A stretch of 64,000 bases of DNA from Adelphocoris suturalis (taxonomy: Eukaryota; Arthropoda; Insecta; Hemiptera; Miridae): the NCBI GenBank assembly GCA_030762985.1, contig CM061043.1, positions 56,369,540-56,433,539 of the forward strand, in the 5' to 3' direction. Numbering within the stretch: the first letter of the stretch is position 1; each line of letters begins with the position of its first letter. The position numbers and the translations under genes are program-made. This document shows, piece by piece, positions 25,215 to 37,238 of this stretch. Below the pieces are notes generated by a model. It worked only from the letters and a program-made list of their open reading frames with translations, was not told the DNA's origin and made no database searches.

Positions 25215-26530
25215 GGAGACCGACCCACACTAGAAGGGTTGACCACTAGACCACACCTGGCTAAGCAAAGGCATTGAGGGCAATCTGCAAGCCCTCGCGG
25301 GTTTCTGCGAGTAGGATGACCATCGGCAAAAGCCAATGCACCTACTCGCACCCCAGGGGCGAGATCAAACCCTATTTCATCTGGCAGCTTACCCAAGGCG
25401 TATCCACGACCAGGTTGAAGAGGAGTGGCGACAGAGGATCCCCCTGGCGTACCCCGCGCCCAATGACGATATCCCCTGACACTCGCCTCCTGCCTCGAGG
25501 ACCGTCACGCCTTCGTGGTACAGACAGGCAACATACTCAATTAAACGAGCACCCCGACACCACGAAGACAATCGGTCACACTAACTGTGTCAAAGGCCTT
25601 AGCGACGTCCAGAGCGGCAAGATGGAGCTGCCGTTTCTTGATGCGGGCCAGCGAAATGACAGTTTGGAGAACTGTAAGGTTCTCTGCTGTGCCATCCGCT
25701 GGCCGAAATGCTCTCTGGACGTCACCTATGACACCAGCCACTTGAAAGCGAGATGCCAGAATCTTTTGAAAGTGGCGGAAAACTACCGATGATATTGAAA
25801 TCGGACGGTAGCCTCCAGGCCCACTTCCTCCTTTCTTTGGGATAAAGATGGTTTGGTCATCAACGCTTTCGGGGGCCTTCCCGATAGAAGTAACAGGTTG
25901 AGGATAAGCAGCTTGACACTTTTTGGAGCATTACCAGCGTCGCACCATCAGGTCCAGCAGACGTGGGGTTTTTGACACGGCACTTATGTGCCTCGTCATG
26001 AAGCACCGGCGTGCACATAATGCCACGTAAGGAATCCCTGGTGGAAGCACCACCGGCACACACACACACACACACCCCACACCTCCGCACACACACACAC
26101 ACACACAGCTGCTTTGCGACCTCCACGGGGCACCGACACAGGAGGATATATATATATATATATATATATAGGCACTCTCATAACCATCAATACGGCCTAC
26201 CTGCTCCCCGAGCCTCAACACTTCAGTCTTCAAATCCTCGAGAAGACCGGAGGTCCCGGGGGAGGATTGCTGAACGGCGGGCTGTTGTCCCACGCCTGTC
26301 GGAGATGCGGGGGAGGCCCCACTGCTATTTGCCAGGATTGCATCCTGGACAAGCTGCTTATAGTGGGGCCTCAGGCGAAGAGATTGGATGGCAGAAAGCG
26401 TGCGCATGGGAAAACGTGCCTGAAGGTATACATTAATATAATACCCCATTACGCACAGCCTCTGCCTCCTCACGGATTCGGTTTTAGAATGATCTGAAAC
26501 AGATTTTTCATGATGCTGTGCCCACCCCAT
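25215..26530 (-). pseudogene. R2-like reverse transcriptase core, frameshifted
   Basis: Successive minus-strand pieces in different frames show NPTSAGPDGATL, IFIPKKGGSGPGGYRPIS, DVQRAFRPADGTAENL, then LAALDVAKAFDTVSV (motif A, near 25600), a degraded GxRQGDPLS-like region near 25450, and VGALAFADG (motif C, with the second aspartate lost or shifted). CLYHEG near 25520 lies between motifs A and B. Several frameshifts, plus CA and TA expansions at 26058-26170, show the enzyme is dead. The downstream 451-codon frame is its continuation. Confidence 0.8.
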
Positions 26531-27329
26531 GATGACTCAGCCCTACAATATTCCTATATTATTATGTAGTGTAATCTGAATTTTGTTATTCCTTTAATGT
26601 CTACTCTATAAATCGAGATAAATTTCAATATTCCTCCCCCAAAATCGAATCCACCCCAGATGACGGGCTTCAGACGTGCCTTACTCTCCAGACTACTAAA
26701 TAGAAAAAAGAGAAGAGGTTCCACAACGTCTACGAGGGTCTCTGGGAAATACTACACTTTATCAAAGGAGAGAAAGAGCAAGGAGAGTAAAAAGGACGTT
26801 GTCAATGCAATAGGTGCATTCCCTGCGAGTTCCACGCCCTCAATCGAACCAGTCAGACGATGAAACTCTTTGAAGCGAGCTTCGCCAGTTCAGCATACTG
26901 CCACAAAAGGACCTATTTATTCTGTTCCATTAAGGGAAAGGAGGTGCCGCAAAGCTCTCCATATCTGGCTCGTTGTGGCATTTTCTTCTCTTCTACTCGC
27001 ACGTTCTTTCTCATATTTCCTCCAGCCCTTGCTATATTTGGTTCCTTTGGAATTTGCCGCTTTCAATCCTTTTCTGAGGTGGGTACTCCAAATATTACCA
27101 ACTACACCATTTCAAAACTGACGAAAATGGAAATTCCCATGCATTTTAATTTATTCAAAACTATAGCTGTACGTGGACGTACGATAAGACACAAGTAAGG
27201 AACAACATTTTCTTTGAAAAATGTATTAAAATAAAAACAGTCTTATTCCAGCCAATTGCTAGTTGATGGACAGTCAAACCAACTCTTGATAGAGTTTATA
27301 GAGTTTAGAGTAATTAGGAAAGAAAAAAA
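26531..27329. other. Unassigned sequence with two weak reading frames
   Basis: Frames at 26660-26863 (67 residues, basic) and 26860-27198 (112 residues, with a hydrophobic middle) overlap by a few bases and have no recognised domain. A short family C piece (CAGCCAATTGCTAGTTGATG) lies near 27250. These could be host exon debris, but nothing proves it. Confidence 0.35.
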
Positions 27330-27846
27330 GAAATTCCAATCAAGCTGCATGATAGAATGAGCGAATTTTTTTAGATTACCTGTCATATATGAATATCAGA
27401 TGACAATACTCAAGGGAGTTGAACTCGACAAAAAATGTAGGTCAACGCCGCGAACCGCACCTCTCTATTTGAATCCGTTCCAGAGATATGTCGTTTTCAA
27501 GGTTTTATCAGAAAAACCACGTTTTTAGAGATTTAGAGAGAAAAGAGTTCCTGGTTACTACGGTGTTCTAATACGGTGAACGTGAAACTAGGGAAAATCA
27601 AAATTTCGCTAACACAACGGCAGTTGCTACGATGCAAGCGCGGTGTTTCACCCGTCTTTGGACGTCGTCTCTTATCAAATGTTTTGTAACCTGACCTGGC
27701 ATTTCTCCGACTGTTTTCGTTCAACCTGATCCCAGTTTCCATTCCATCATCGTCTTGTTTTATTTTGTTTTCGATTCGTAGTGATATTTGTGAAGTAGGT
27801 AAACCTTTGTAATCGGCCAAGAAATTTGTATACACCCTCTCTTAAG
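27330..27846. other. Degenerate family A head, then unassigned
   Basis: CAAGCTGCATGATAGAATGA near 27339 is a decayed family A head. A 100-codon minus-strand frame at 27533-27835 has no recognised motif. Confidence 0.4.
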
Positions 27847-28275
27847 ATTTGTTGGTTACGTTTCAAGATGCGTAGATTTCAAAAATCGAATCATACCGTC
27901 GTCCGTTCGTCCGGCGTTTTATTTGTGCTATGAAATTCATCGAGAAGTATTAGACTTCGTAGGCTTATAATTATATTATCACGCTAGTTTATTCACCAGA
28001 AACGAGCCAGAGATGCGTTCCAGGTTTATCTTGAAGACACATCCATCAGGAGCACTGGCGATAGAGGTTGGTATAAGAGATTTTATGCATTTAGTGGGAA
28101 ACTCGGTAAAATAATTCATGTTAGTATCTTCGTAGAAAAAGGTAGATATGATTATAATGAAGAGATTTTATCCGTTTTTCGGCAACCCTTTATCCTCCGT
28201 TTCGTTGACTAAGTTGTTTTTGGGCACTCAATGATTGGACTGCTTCGAGTGGAAATAAGATGAGTATAAATAAAA
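27847..28275 (+). repeat. Dispersed repeat family B, copy 2
   Basis: Reverse complement of 1525-2012, starting at TTTGTTGGTTACGTTTCAAG and ending near GGACTGCTTCGAGTGGAAA. The TTTCAAGATGCRTA start is also seen alone at 51900 and 60800, suggesting a family terminus. Confidence 0.7.
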
Positions 28276-28340
28276 TTGTGCGGTTGGCGACGTTTTTTAT
28301 CGAGTTCAACCCCTTTGAGTATTGTCTTCTGCTTGCATTA

Positions 28341-28657
28341 CACCCTGCATATCAGTTCCTGTGTGTGCCCCACCGTTGATGACAACAACTCACTCTACTA
28401 GCAGTTTGAGAAACAAAACAGGTCGAGGGTAATGTACATAAATAGCTCTAAGCACGATTTATGTAAAATCGGTATGCACGAAATGAATATAGTACAAAGG
28501 ATACGCGTAAAGAAATATTCCGATAACTACAGTTTAATCATTTTTGAAGGAACGACTTTTTCTTTAATAAGCACATATTTAAATTAAAAACTGCCTTATT
28601 CCAGCCAATAGCTAGTTGATGGACAGCCAAACTAGAACTAGCAAGAGGGTTGAGTGA
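28341..28657 (+). repeat. Repeat family C, copy 1
   Basis: Matches 29772-30073 through GTGCCCCACCGT, CTAGCAGTTTGAGAAACAAA, GGTCGAGGGTAATGTA and GCTAGTTGATGGACAGCC. Sequence from here to 28990 holds no other recognised feature. Confidence 0.75.
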
Positions 28658-28989
28658 TAAAAAACGCTGAAAATTATTACACAAAGGTTTATTATTTCTG
28701 TATCATACAGACCTTCTACGTAGAAAACTGACCGTAATTATTTAGCCTCACTTATAGCATATTTACTAGGTATCGAAACTCGGGGCTTCGTGTTTCCAAT
28801 ATTTGGTTCACTCGTTCACTGGATTACAGCTCCAGGACCCCATAATTTTACGCTTTATAGTAAAGTTGGGGAAAAAAATAATAATAAATGGGGCCGTCTA
28901 GGGACGCCCGAAGAAAGCGAAGCTTTATATCATAAAGCGTAGAATAGAATTATGAGTATTTTCATACTCATAAACAATCTCTTCTAATT

Positions 28990-29175
28990 GGAATTAATTT
29001 CATCACACTCTCTCTCTCCTTCCCTACCCTCCCTTCCCTCTTACCTCCCCTCCCTCCCCTCCCTTCCCTCTCAGTCCCTCCGCCTCCCCCACACTCCCTC
29101 GCTCTCCCTTCCCTCTCACTCCCTCTGCCTCGCCCTCCCTCTCACTCTCTCTCCCGCCCACCCTCTCCCACCCAC
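28990..29175. repeat. CT-rich simple sequence
   Basis: Polypyrimidine sequence built from CTCTCC, CCCTCC and CTTCC units. The serine/proline/leucine-rich frames across it are artefacts. Confidence 0.9.
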
Positions 29176-29359
29176 AAGGTGTGCGCGCGTTCGTCAGTCT
29201 TACCACTCAAATTCTCGAAAAAGACACTTTTTCGCCCGTTTTTGGCCCATAGCATCTATGCGAGTAAAGCGATCGGGATGGTTAAACGTTAGGACCAACT
29301 AGACCCCAAATGCAGTCTATGTGCGAAAGAACGGGTTTTTTGAGTCAATTCTTAGGCCT

Positions 29360-29477
29360 TTTATGGCCCGGACGGCGGACGGCGAACGGCGGATGGCGAA
29401 CGGCGGACGGACATTTCAAATTTGGATTCTACGCACCTTGAAACAAAGTTTGAGGGGGGGGGGGGGGGGGGGGGGGG
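29360..29477. repeat. GGCGAACGGCGG minisatellite and poly(G) tract
   Basis: Short GC-rich repeats of GGCGGACGGCGAAC at about 29365-29411, followed by a 24-nt G run at 29454-29477. Confidence 0.85.
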
Positions 29478-29537
29478 TTATAAAAATGTTTTGCTACACG
29501 ATCACATAGGCTTATTATTGAAAATAATGAACCAAAA

Positions 29538-30276
29538 TGGTATTCCGACTCTTTTAGTTCTTGTATAAACTTCAGTCAACCCTTTTTGTAGTGTTTTGGA
29601 TGTATGTTTTTCTCGTTTCAACTCGAAGACGCGTCCACACACTACTTGCAGCCCCCGCACCTTACCCCTGTTTCAAGGGCTCCCAAAGCGGAGGTCGCAA
29701 ATTAAAATAGGTAACCTGGCGGGCGGGGAACCTGCGAAATGAACCTCCCCGCCCTGTATAGGTAATATACATATCTATTCCTGTGAGTGCCCCACCGTAG
29801 ACGACAACTACTCACTCTACTAGCAGTTTGAGAAACAAAACAGGTCGAGGGTAATGTAGATAAATAGTTCGAAGGACGGTTTATGTAAAAACGGCATGCA
29901 CAAAATGAATGTAGTACAACGGATATGTGTGAAAAATATTCCGATTACTTGAGTTTCTTCATTTTTGATTTCTTTAATAAGTACATATAAAAATGAAAAA
30001 CTGTCTTATTCCGGCAAATAGCTAGTTGATGGACAGCCAAACATGATCTAGAAAGAGGATAGAGTGATAAAAAATGAGATTCCAACTCTTTTCGTTCTTG
30101 TATAAACTTCAGTCAACTCTTTTTGTAGTGTGTTGGGTGTATATTTTCCTCGTTTCAATTCGAAGAGGCGTCCACACACTACTTGCAGCCCCCACACCTC
30201 CCCTGTTTCAGGGGCTCCCAAAGCGGAGGTCGCAAATTAAAATAGGTAACCTGGCGGGCGGGGAACCTGCGAAATA
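29538..30276 (+). repeat. Tandem D-C-D array, period 537 bp
   Basis: Segment D (29538-29757) recurs at 30075-30276 with ACTTGCAGCCCCC, GGGCTCCCAAAGCGGAGGTC and GTAACCTGGCGGGCGGGGAA. Family C copy 2 (29772-30073) lies between them. The D copies differ by small indels and scattered substitutions, so the duplication is not recent. Confidence 0.85.
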
Positions 30277-30510
30277 GCGAATTGCTTTTGTTCGTTCGGG
30301 CCTACGTATGCGCCGCGAGGGAGGTCAGAGCTGAAGTCGAGCGCTAATGAAGCTCGGGCTGCCAAATGAACCTCCCCGCCCTGTACAGGGTTAAACCCCG
30401 CGCACCCTCCCGTCCCTCCCACGCCATCACCCTCGGACCTCTAAAGTGGTCTTTGTAATTAACGGCTTGGGGAATAGGGTGATGAAAAGGGGGTGTGGAT
30501 ACGGCGGTGC
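30277..30510. other. Unassigned GC-richer sequence
   Basis: Contains CCTCCCCGCCCTGTA, also found at the end of segment D1, near 30370. No gene. Confidence 0.4.
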
Positions 30511-30790
30511 TTTTTATATACCACGTTTTAACTCGGCGCTTCGAGAGTGTATTACCAGCAGGGAGAGAACCTACCCGGGTTGTCCAAACATTTGTCAACT
30601 CATGTCAGAAAGTGATAAATACAAGCCAAGTTCCGAATCATTAGCGAATTTTCAGAGGAAATATGAGCTATAACTAGATAGCTTTGAAATTTTAAAATTG
30701 ATTTTAAAAGGCCGGGGACCCTCTACAAATCCATTTAATACATCAAAGCATAAAATCCTTGATTTTAACGTCGTACGTATACGATGAAAA
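30511..30790 (+). repeat. Repeat family E, uninterrupted copy
   Basis: Contains ACCACGTTTTAACTCGGCGC, GGGTTGTCCAAACATT, CAGAAAGTGATAAATACA, GCTTTGAAATTTTAAAATTG, TTTTAAAAGGCCGGGG and CATCAAAGCATAAAATCC. It is the reference that reveals two insertions in the copy at 31409-32570. Confidence 0.8.
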
Positions 30791-31257
30791 ATTTTCTTAC
30801 CTAAGTTTTGAAATTCTGCAATAGTGATTAGTGCAATAAGGCCCGCATCAGCATATTCTATTCTTATTACAAACGACTAAGAATAAGTTATGGAAGTCTT
30901 TAACAAAATATATTTACAGAATATATGCAAGTATTCTATATATTTATAAGTCTATGTACAAATATACTGAGAAACTGCGTTAGACGCATTATTTGCTTCT
31001 GTCTACGTTTCCGACTCTTGCATCTGTCAGTTTTATATAGATTCAAAAATCTCAATAGATTCTTTCGTATGTTTTGTGAATCTCGGTACTGGCATTTATA
31101 TTATGAATATTTGGTTACCGACGCTATAAAAACTGGTGACTTCTATACCAAAATCCGTAACTTTCCGGGAATCCGTGACCTGTAGACACCCTAATTAGGA
31201 CGCGGTTGGCCTCGATGATCAGAATTAAGTGCCTAATTGTAATGTTATCCACAACTT
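30791..31257. other. Unassigned sequence
   Basis: An 86-codon frame at 30925-31185 has no recognised motif. Confidence 0.35.
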
Positions 31258-31345
31258 TTGTGACAGAGTTCCCGTCAGAATCCCAGAGAAAGCGCTGCCG
31301 TCTTTCGAGGATTTAGGACCCCATTGCACCTCTGGGGGGCTACCT
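31258..31345 (+). repeat. LTR-like remnant, internally deleted
   Basis: TGTGACAGAGTTCCCGTCAG matches the start of the LTR-like segments. Soon after, GGATTTAGGACCCCATTGC and ACCTCTGGGGGG match the leader that lies outside the LTR at 63110-63166, read on the minus strand. Confidence 0.55.
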
Positions 31346-31500
31346 AGATCCTTGATACTTTTCTTCAAACATTTTCTTTACCAATCGTGCTGGATCACTG
31401 AGCACTTTTATATTTATAAACCACGTTTTAACTGGGCGCTTCGAGAGTGTATTACTAGCAGGGAGAGGACCTTCCCGGGTTGTCCAAACATTAGTCAACT

Positions 31501-31799
31501 GTCTATTTCCACGAAAATAGACTGTCTATTTCCAGTTGAGGAACGATTCGCGGGGGTAGTAGGTTTCACGCCCTTGTAGTTCTCCCCTATCTAGGGGGGC
31601 GGCGGCTAGGAAGTAGAGCCTTGTTGTGGATTTGTCTCCTTCAAGGTGGTGTTTCCCCTGCCTCAACCGTATGGTCTATACGTTTAGCATCGTACAACTG
31701 TCTATTTTCGTGGAAATAGACTACGTTTTTCACTAACTTCCGTTTTGAAATGGGTTTCCACAACTTCGTCGCGAGTGATTTAGTTCGTATTTGCCAAGT
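31501..31799. mobile_element. Insertion with 22-bp inverted repeats
   Basis: 299 bp absent from the reference family E copy. It starts GTCTATTTCCACGAAAATAG and has the exact inverted complement at 31700-31721. Each 22-mer is itself nearly palindromic (GTCTATTT...AAATAGAC). There is no ORF of note and no clear target duplication. The class is unknown. Confidence 0.6.
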
Positions 31800-31907
31800 C
31801 ATATCAGAAAGTGATAAATACATGCCAAGTTCTGAATCATTAGCGAATTTTCAGTGAAAATATCAGCTATAATTAAATAGCTTTGAAATTTTAAAATTGG
31901 TTTTAAG

Positions 31908-32475
31908 AGTTTATGGTGTGTTGCCTTGTCCTTAGTAGGTTGGGTTGGCTGAGAGTGAGAAATTTTTCAGGCGTCTCTTATTATGTCATTTATTGTAGTG
32001 TGTTAAGCGCTTTCGCCATGTATGGCCTCCTCAGAGCATAGTATGTGAGATGAGTTGTTAAGTATTTATAAATTGGGAGTCCTCCTTTTTCATATTGGTA
32101 TGACCAGTTGTGGTTGGTCGCATTACTTGGAGTCAATTTCGTGTTTAAATTGAGAAAAATACAAATTTATTTGGAAAGACGTACTCGTATATTCAGAAAT
32201 GAGAATTTTTTTTCTGATTTCTGACTATATGTTTGTTTTCACATAAATTTGTATTTTTCTCAATTTAAACGCAAAATCGACCACAGGTAATGTAACCAAC
32301 CACAACTGGTCATACCAAGATGGAAAAGGAGGACTCCCTATTTATAAATACTTAACACCTCATCTCACGTACTATCATCTGAAGTGGCCATACATGGAGA
32401 AAACGCCTAGCACACTGCAATATATGACATAATCAGAGAAGCCTGAAAAATCTCTCACCCTCCACCAACCCGAAC
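31908..32475. mobile_element. Foldback element carrying a hammerhead-like core
   Basis: Arms 31936-32170 and 32243-32475 are reverse complements. It is inserted in family E and flanked by GTTTTAAG (31900-31907) and GTTTTAAA (32476-32483), a 7-of-8 target duplication confirmed by the single GATTTTAAA at the empty site. The arms contain a GCGCTTTCGCC...CTCCTCAG block of the kind found in Penelope-like elements. Confidence 0.75.
32005..32034 (-). ncRNA. Hammerhead-ribozyme-like core 2
   Basis: Minus strand: CTGAGGA, stem-loop GCCA(TACA)TGGC, GAAA, then AGCGCT palindrome and T. The same layout as at 5463-5493, including one unpaired base before stem II. The matching place in the right arm reads CTGAAGT...GAAA and is degraded. 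Confidence 0.45.
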
Positions 32476-32570
32476 GTTTTAAAAGGTCGGGGCCCACTAA
32501 ACATCCGTTTAATACATCAAAGAACACAATCCTAGATTTTAACGTCGTATGTATATATGAATGTACATTT

Positions 32571-33021
32571 ATACGGTGTATTTCTAGACGATACCACCCT
32601 TTAAACCTTGCGAAAAAATTCGTTCCAACGCAGAAAATTCCGTTTTGGCAAAATACAGGTCGAGTTCCTTGGTCAGCCCGATCGCTCCAGAATGTCAGGC
32701 TCAAATTTACCTACAATTTAATGGCTCAAAAAATTCTTAAAAAATCTTTTTTCTTTTAGTTTTTTTTTGTACAAAAGGGCATGTTGGGTGTTACAGTCAA
32801 AGTATTTTTCAGTGCTGAGTCAATTGCGACCATCGCTAGATCTTGAGGATTCATACATAAGTGAGAAAAATAGATTTTTAGGTGAAAAATGTCCGTAACA
32901 GACCAATTTTTGACAATAGAGCAGGTGGGGTGTCGGAGTCGATGTAGTTTTCAGTACTGCGATTACAACCACTCCTAGATCTCCAATCAAATGATTTATA
33001 TAGTTATAGTTATAGTTATAG

Positions 33022-33024
<3 letters not shown>
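32571..33024. other. Unassigned sequence
   Basis: No supported feature apart from a short TATAGT tandem run just before 33025. Confidence 0.4.
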
Positions 33025-33081
<57 letters not shown>

Positions 33082-33215
33082 CTTCGGAAATCGTTTTAGA
33101 ATGCCTCAAAGCGGATTTCAATAACAAAATTTTTCGAAAATTTTGGTTTTAAAAATTTCTGAGCCATTGCAATAGCTTCATTTTCTACGAAAATTCGCTA
33201 ATTAATTTCAAAAAT
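33025..33215. repeat. (TA)n tract with family A sequence
   Basis: TA run at 33025-33080 followed by TAGAATGCCTCAAAGCGGAT and GAGCCATTGCAATAGCTTCA, the inner arm of family A. Confidence 0.75.
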
Positions 33216-34319
33216 TACCAAAGGGTTTAGAGTAAGATGATACAAGCAGCTTTCGGCTTAGGTGAAAGGCTGCAAGCTACTTTACTTGTCGAAGTTATAC
33301 CCTAACATAAAACGATGAATCATGATAAGCTTATTAAACCATTCTCATTATGCGTATTACTATGGATTAAAAAACGATTTAATTCCCATATATTACGCTA
33401 AGTTGGAGATAATTAAATTTTTAATACGTTACAGGGTGTTGTGACGATTCATTTTCCTTTGTCAGAATCCTCCTTGATCCCTTCAATAATTTATCGTTGT
33501 TGGAATCGGATTCTTCTCTGATATCGCTAACAATATTTTTTTCTATTAAGTTAGATGTATGTCGTTATGGAGCGATGGACTAACTCTCAAATCACAAAGT
33601 TTCTGGCATCGCGGTTTGAATTATGGATTTCTCTATTTCACTTTGGAAGTACTAGAGGCTACCACAGATGAGTTTCTTATGATTGATATATGGCATATAG
33701 CTCACTTCTGTATTTTTAAAAAAAATGTTGAGGAAGTTATATGTGAAAATAGATTGTTGCCTAACTCGTTAGAGGCACGGGACAATTTTACTATGAAAAT
33801 TGTCCATGTGTGGTTGTCGATTCTGCGTATCTACGTTTATAATATTCCGTATTACTTATGCAACAACCGTTTCATAATTTCTGGAAATCAACGAATGAAA
33901 ATTCAGCAAAAATAAAAATTTGAAGTTATCCAGGATGCCTATATAGTACGGAGTGAAACAACGGGAATAAAAGTTTGCCAAGTTGAGTGGGCAGTATAGT
34001 TCCCACACGCATTGTAACATGCACGTATAGAATTAGTTGAAGAACGTATAGAACGAATCGAAATTATTGAATGCAAAATATAACAGTATCTAATACACGT
34101 TTACATATGATAGCATGAACATGATGAATATGATAGCAAAATACGGCTATAATATTCATGTTTGCATGTGCGGATCTAAAGAATAACCCACTCAATAATT
34201 GAAAATTTCAACAAAATGAATCCATTATTCTTATCATTATTAATGCCATCTAATATTAGTTTTGCGCTCTTTTCAATGGTGTTTTAAAATTCGATTTCAG
34301 CTCATACATTAAAGGTGTT
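33216..34319. other. Unassigned AT-rich sequence
   Basis: A 118-codon frame at 33559-33915 has no recognisable domain and ordinary AT-rich composition. It is not supported as a gene. Confidence 0.35.
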
Positions 34320-34560
34320 GACCGTTCTTGCGTCAAAAAATCAAGCTCTCCAAACGAAACGACTAGTTCGTTGGCCAGCATTATTTGAGCACCTTAAATT
34401 GGCCAAATTCCAGAAGAAGTACTGAAAAAAATCACTAAATATAGCAAAAAAACGGTTAAAATAGTTAAATTTGTATATTTTTTTAGCAGAATATTGCTCG
34501 AATAAAGTTTATTAACTATAAAATAGAACATTAAAAAATGTATTTGCAATGTTAAACTGC
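34320..34560 (+). repeat. Family A fragment
   Basis: CCGTTCTTGCGTCAAAAAAT, AAACGAAACGACTAGTTCGT, TTTGAGCACCTTAAATTGG and TTTATTAACTATAAAATAGA in the family order, without a TA tract. Confidence 0.7.
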
Positions 34561-35181
34561 AAAATGTACAGAAACACGCACACAATGACACACATATTTA
34601 TATACCACACACACATTGGGGTACACACGTATATACCTAAATATAATATACATCTTGATTGTTGATCATGTTGAAGTTCCCAAATGAGAGTCACCACAGC
34701 GAATTTCGATGCACCCTTAACAAGTAGGTATCTCCCCTTCCATGTTTCCTTCCTTCTTCTACCTCATTTCTTTGTAGTGAAAAAATAAATTAAGTTGTTG
34801 ATAACTTAATACTTCTTGCATAATGAAAGAATTGATAGGTAGTAAGTATTCTATGACTCGGGGGAGAAGATTTAATGTGTAGTGCAGTAACGTTGGTGTG
34901 ACTTTTGAATCGTTTCAATCAATCGTAGGACGATTCCCTATTCGTATAGTACGACTTAGTGGTTAGCTTCTGGGTTACTGCATCTAGAAAAATCTCTTTT
35001 CGTACGACGTCTCAGCTGAACGACTCAGATGGAAAACAGGAAAACTGCCAAAACTCCCTGTCCTAGTATTCGGTTGAACCAGTCGTACCCAAACTTCCGA
35101 GATGATTTGACCGCACTATGATCTCATAGACTCTGGATGCCAGCCCACAAGATCTTTCTGACGGGTAATTGCACCCTCCAA
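34561..35181. other. Unassigned sequence
   Basis: No gene or known repeat recognised. Confidence 0.4.
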
Positions 35182-35303
35182 CGAAAGAGGTTCCCAGCGG
35201 CCAGCAGCCAACCGTCCAAGTCACAGACTTGTGCTAAGTTATTCTGACTCGATGAAATCTCTCCCCAAACTTGTATCCAATGTACAGATTGATGCTAGCA
35301 ATT
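35182..35303 (+). repeat. 122-bp direct repeat, left copy
   Basis: CGAAAGAGGTTCCCAGCGG through GATGCTAGCAATT, nearly identical to 36039-36160 (offset 857). Together they bracket the TIR element and the GC-rich hairpins. Confidence 0.9.
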
Positions 35304-35312
35304 GTTTTTTTT

Positions 35313-35932
35313 AACATGGAATCATGTTTTAGCGATGGATCCCCCGCCGAAAAGTGAGACTGTAAAGTGAGATGAAAGCAGCGCCAATAATTGTGATGAT
35401 TTCCGCTTACAACCGAGTCGTTGCTATTGATATGATACTTCGTCGTTTTTCATCCCACAAAATTCGTTGACCATTCGTTCGAAAGCTCTCGATTTATCCA
35501 ACCATACTATATTAACTACTGCGAAGTGCGTGGCCAACAAGCTGAGTTATGAGCATGGTTATATGAATAATTGTTTACACACAGGTGATCATTCTCAATT
35601 ATTGATATTGTGAACATGATTGCAACCGCTTGTTAATTTCTGATGATTTCATTGAGCTGGTGTTTCGATTATGTGATTCATAGCAGGTGATCCGAATATT
35701 GCGAGAACGGTTTGATTTGTAAAGCGGTGGTTAAATCATTTTAATAGGTAATTTCTATACTTTACACTATAGGAATCTGTAATTTCTGTGTAGCCTCTTT
35801 AGCCTCTTTGTATAATAAAGTGAATGTTTACTCGCGAGTTTCTATTAGGAGATCATCATCTCACAGAGCTCAATCGTCGTGATCATTTCTATATTAAAGT
35901 GAGAGCGAGGAGCTAAAACATGATTCCATGTT
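35313..35932. mobile_element. TIR element F (620 bp)
   Basis: Bounded by a perfect 21-bp inverted repeat beginning AACATGGAATCATGTTTTAG (35313-35333 and 35912-35932). Inside, 35394-35662 matches the reverse complement of 39715-39992. T-rich flanks prevent reading a target duplication. No ORF resembles a transposase, so the superfamily is unknown. Confidence 0.75.
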
Positions 35933-35970
35933 TTTTACATTTTAGCAGTCAGGCTCAAAGTAATAACATC

Positions 35971-36037
35971 CGGGGGGGTCCAGGGGGGCGAAGCCCCCCT
36001 GGCGGGGCAAGGGGCGGAGCCCCTTGCGAGGCCCCCA
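35971..36037. other. GC-rich double hairpin
   Basis: Two adjacent perfect hairpins: CCAGGGGGGC-GAA-GCCCCCCTGG (35980-36002) and GCAAGGGGC-GGA-GCCCCTTGC (36007-36027). They are enclosed by a G run (35972-35978) and a C run (36032-36036) that could form an outer stem, giving a T-shaped fold. Both loops are GNA triloops closed by C-G, which are unusually stable in DNA. Function unknown. Confidence 0.85.
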
Positions 36038-36038
36038 G

Positions 36039-36160
36039 CGAAAGAGGTTCCCAGCGGCCAGCAGCCAACCGTCCAAGTCACTGACTTGTGCTAAGTTATT
36101 CTGACTCGATGAAATCTCGCCCCAAACTTGTATCCAACGTAAAGATTGATGCTAGCAATT
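36039..36160 (+). repeat. 122-bp direct repeat, right copy
   Basis: Right copy of the repeat at 35182-35303, differing at only a few positions. It abuts the double hairpin. Confidence 0.9.

Positions 36161-37238
<1,078 letters not shown>

Larger units (their letters stand above)
31409..32570 (+). repeat. Repeat family E, copy split by two insertions
   Basis: Family E sequence occurs at 31409-31500, 31800-31907 and 32476-32570. The intervening blocks are absent from the copy at 30511-30790, so they are insertions. Confidence 0.8.

Noticed and set aside
28988..29302. 104-codon serine/proline/leucine-rich frame
   Set aside because: It is a product of CT-rich simple sequence; a matching frame exists on the other strand.
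33559..33915. 118-codon frame as a host gene
   Set aside because: No recognisable motif, no splice context and composition like the surrounding AT-rich DNA; a chance frame is as likely.
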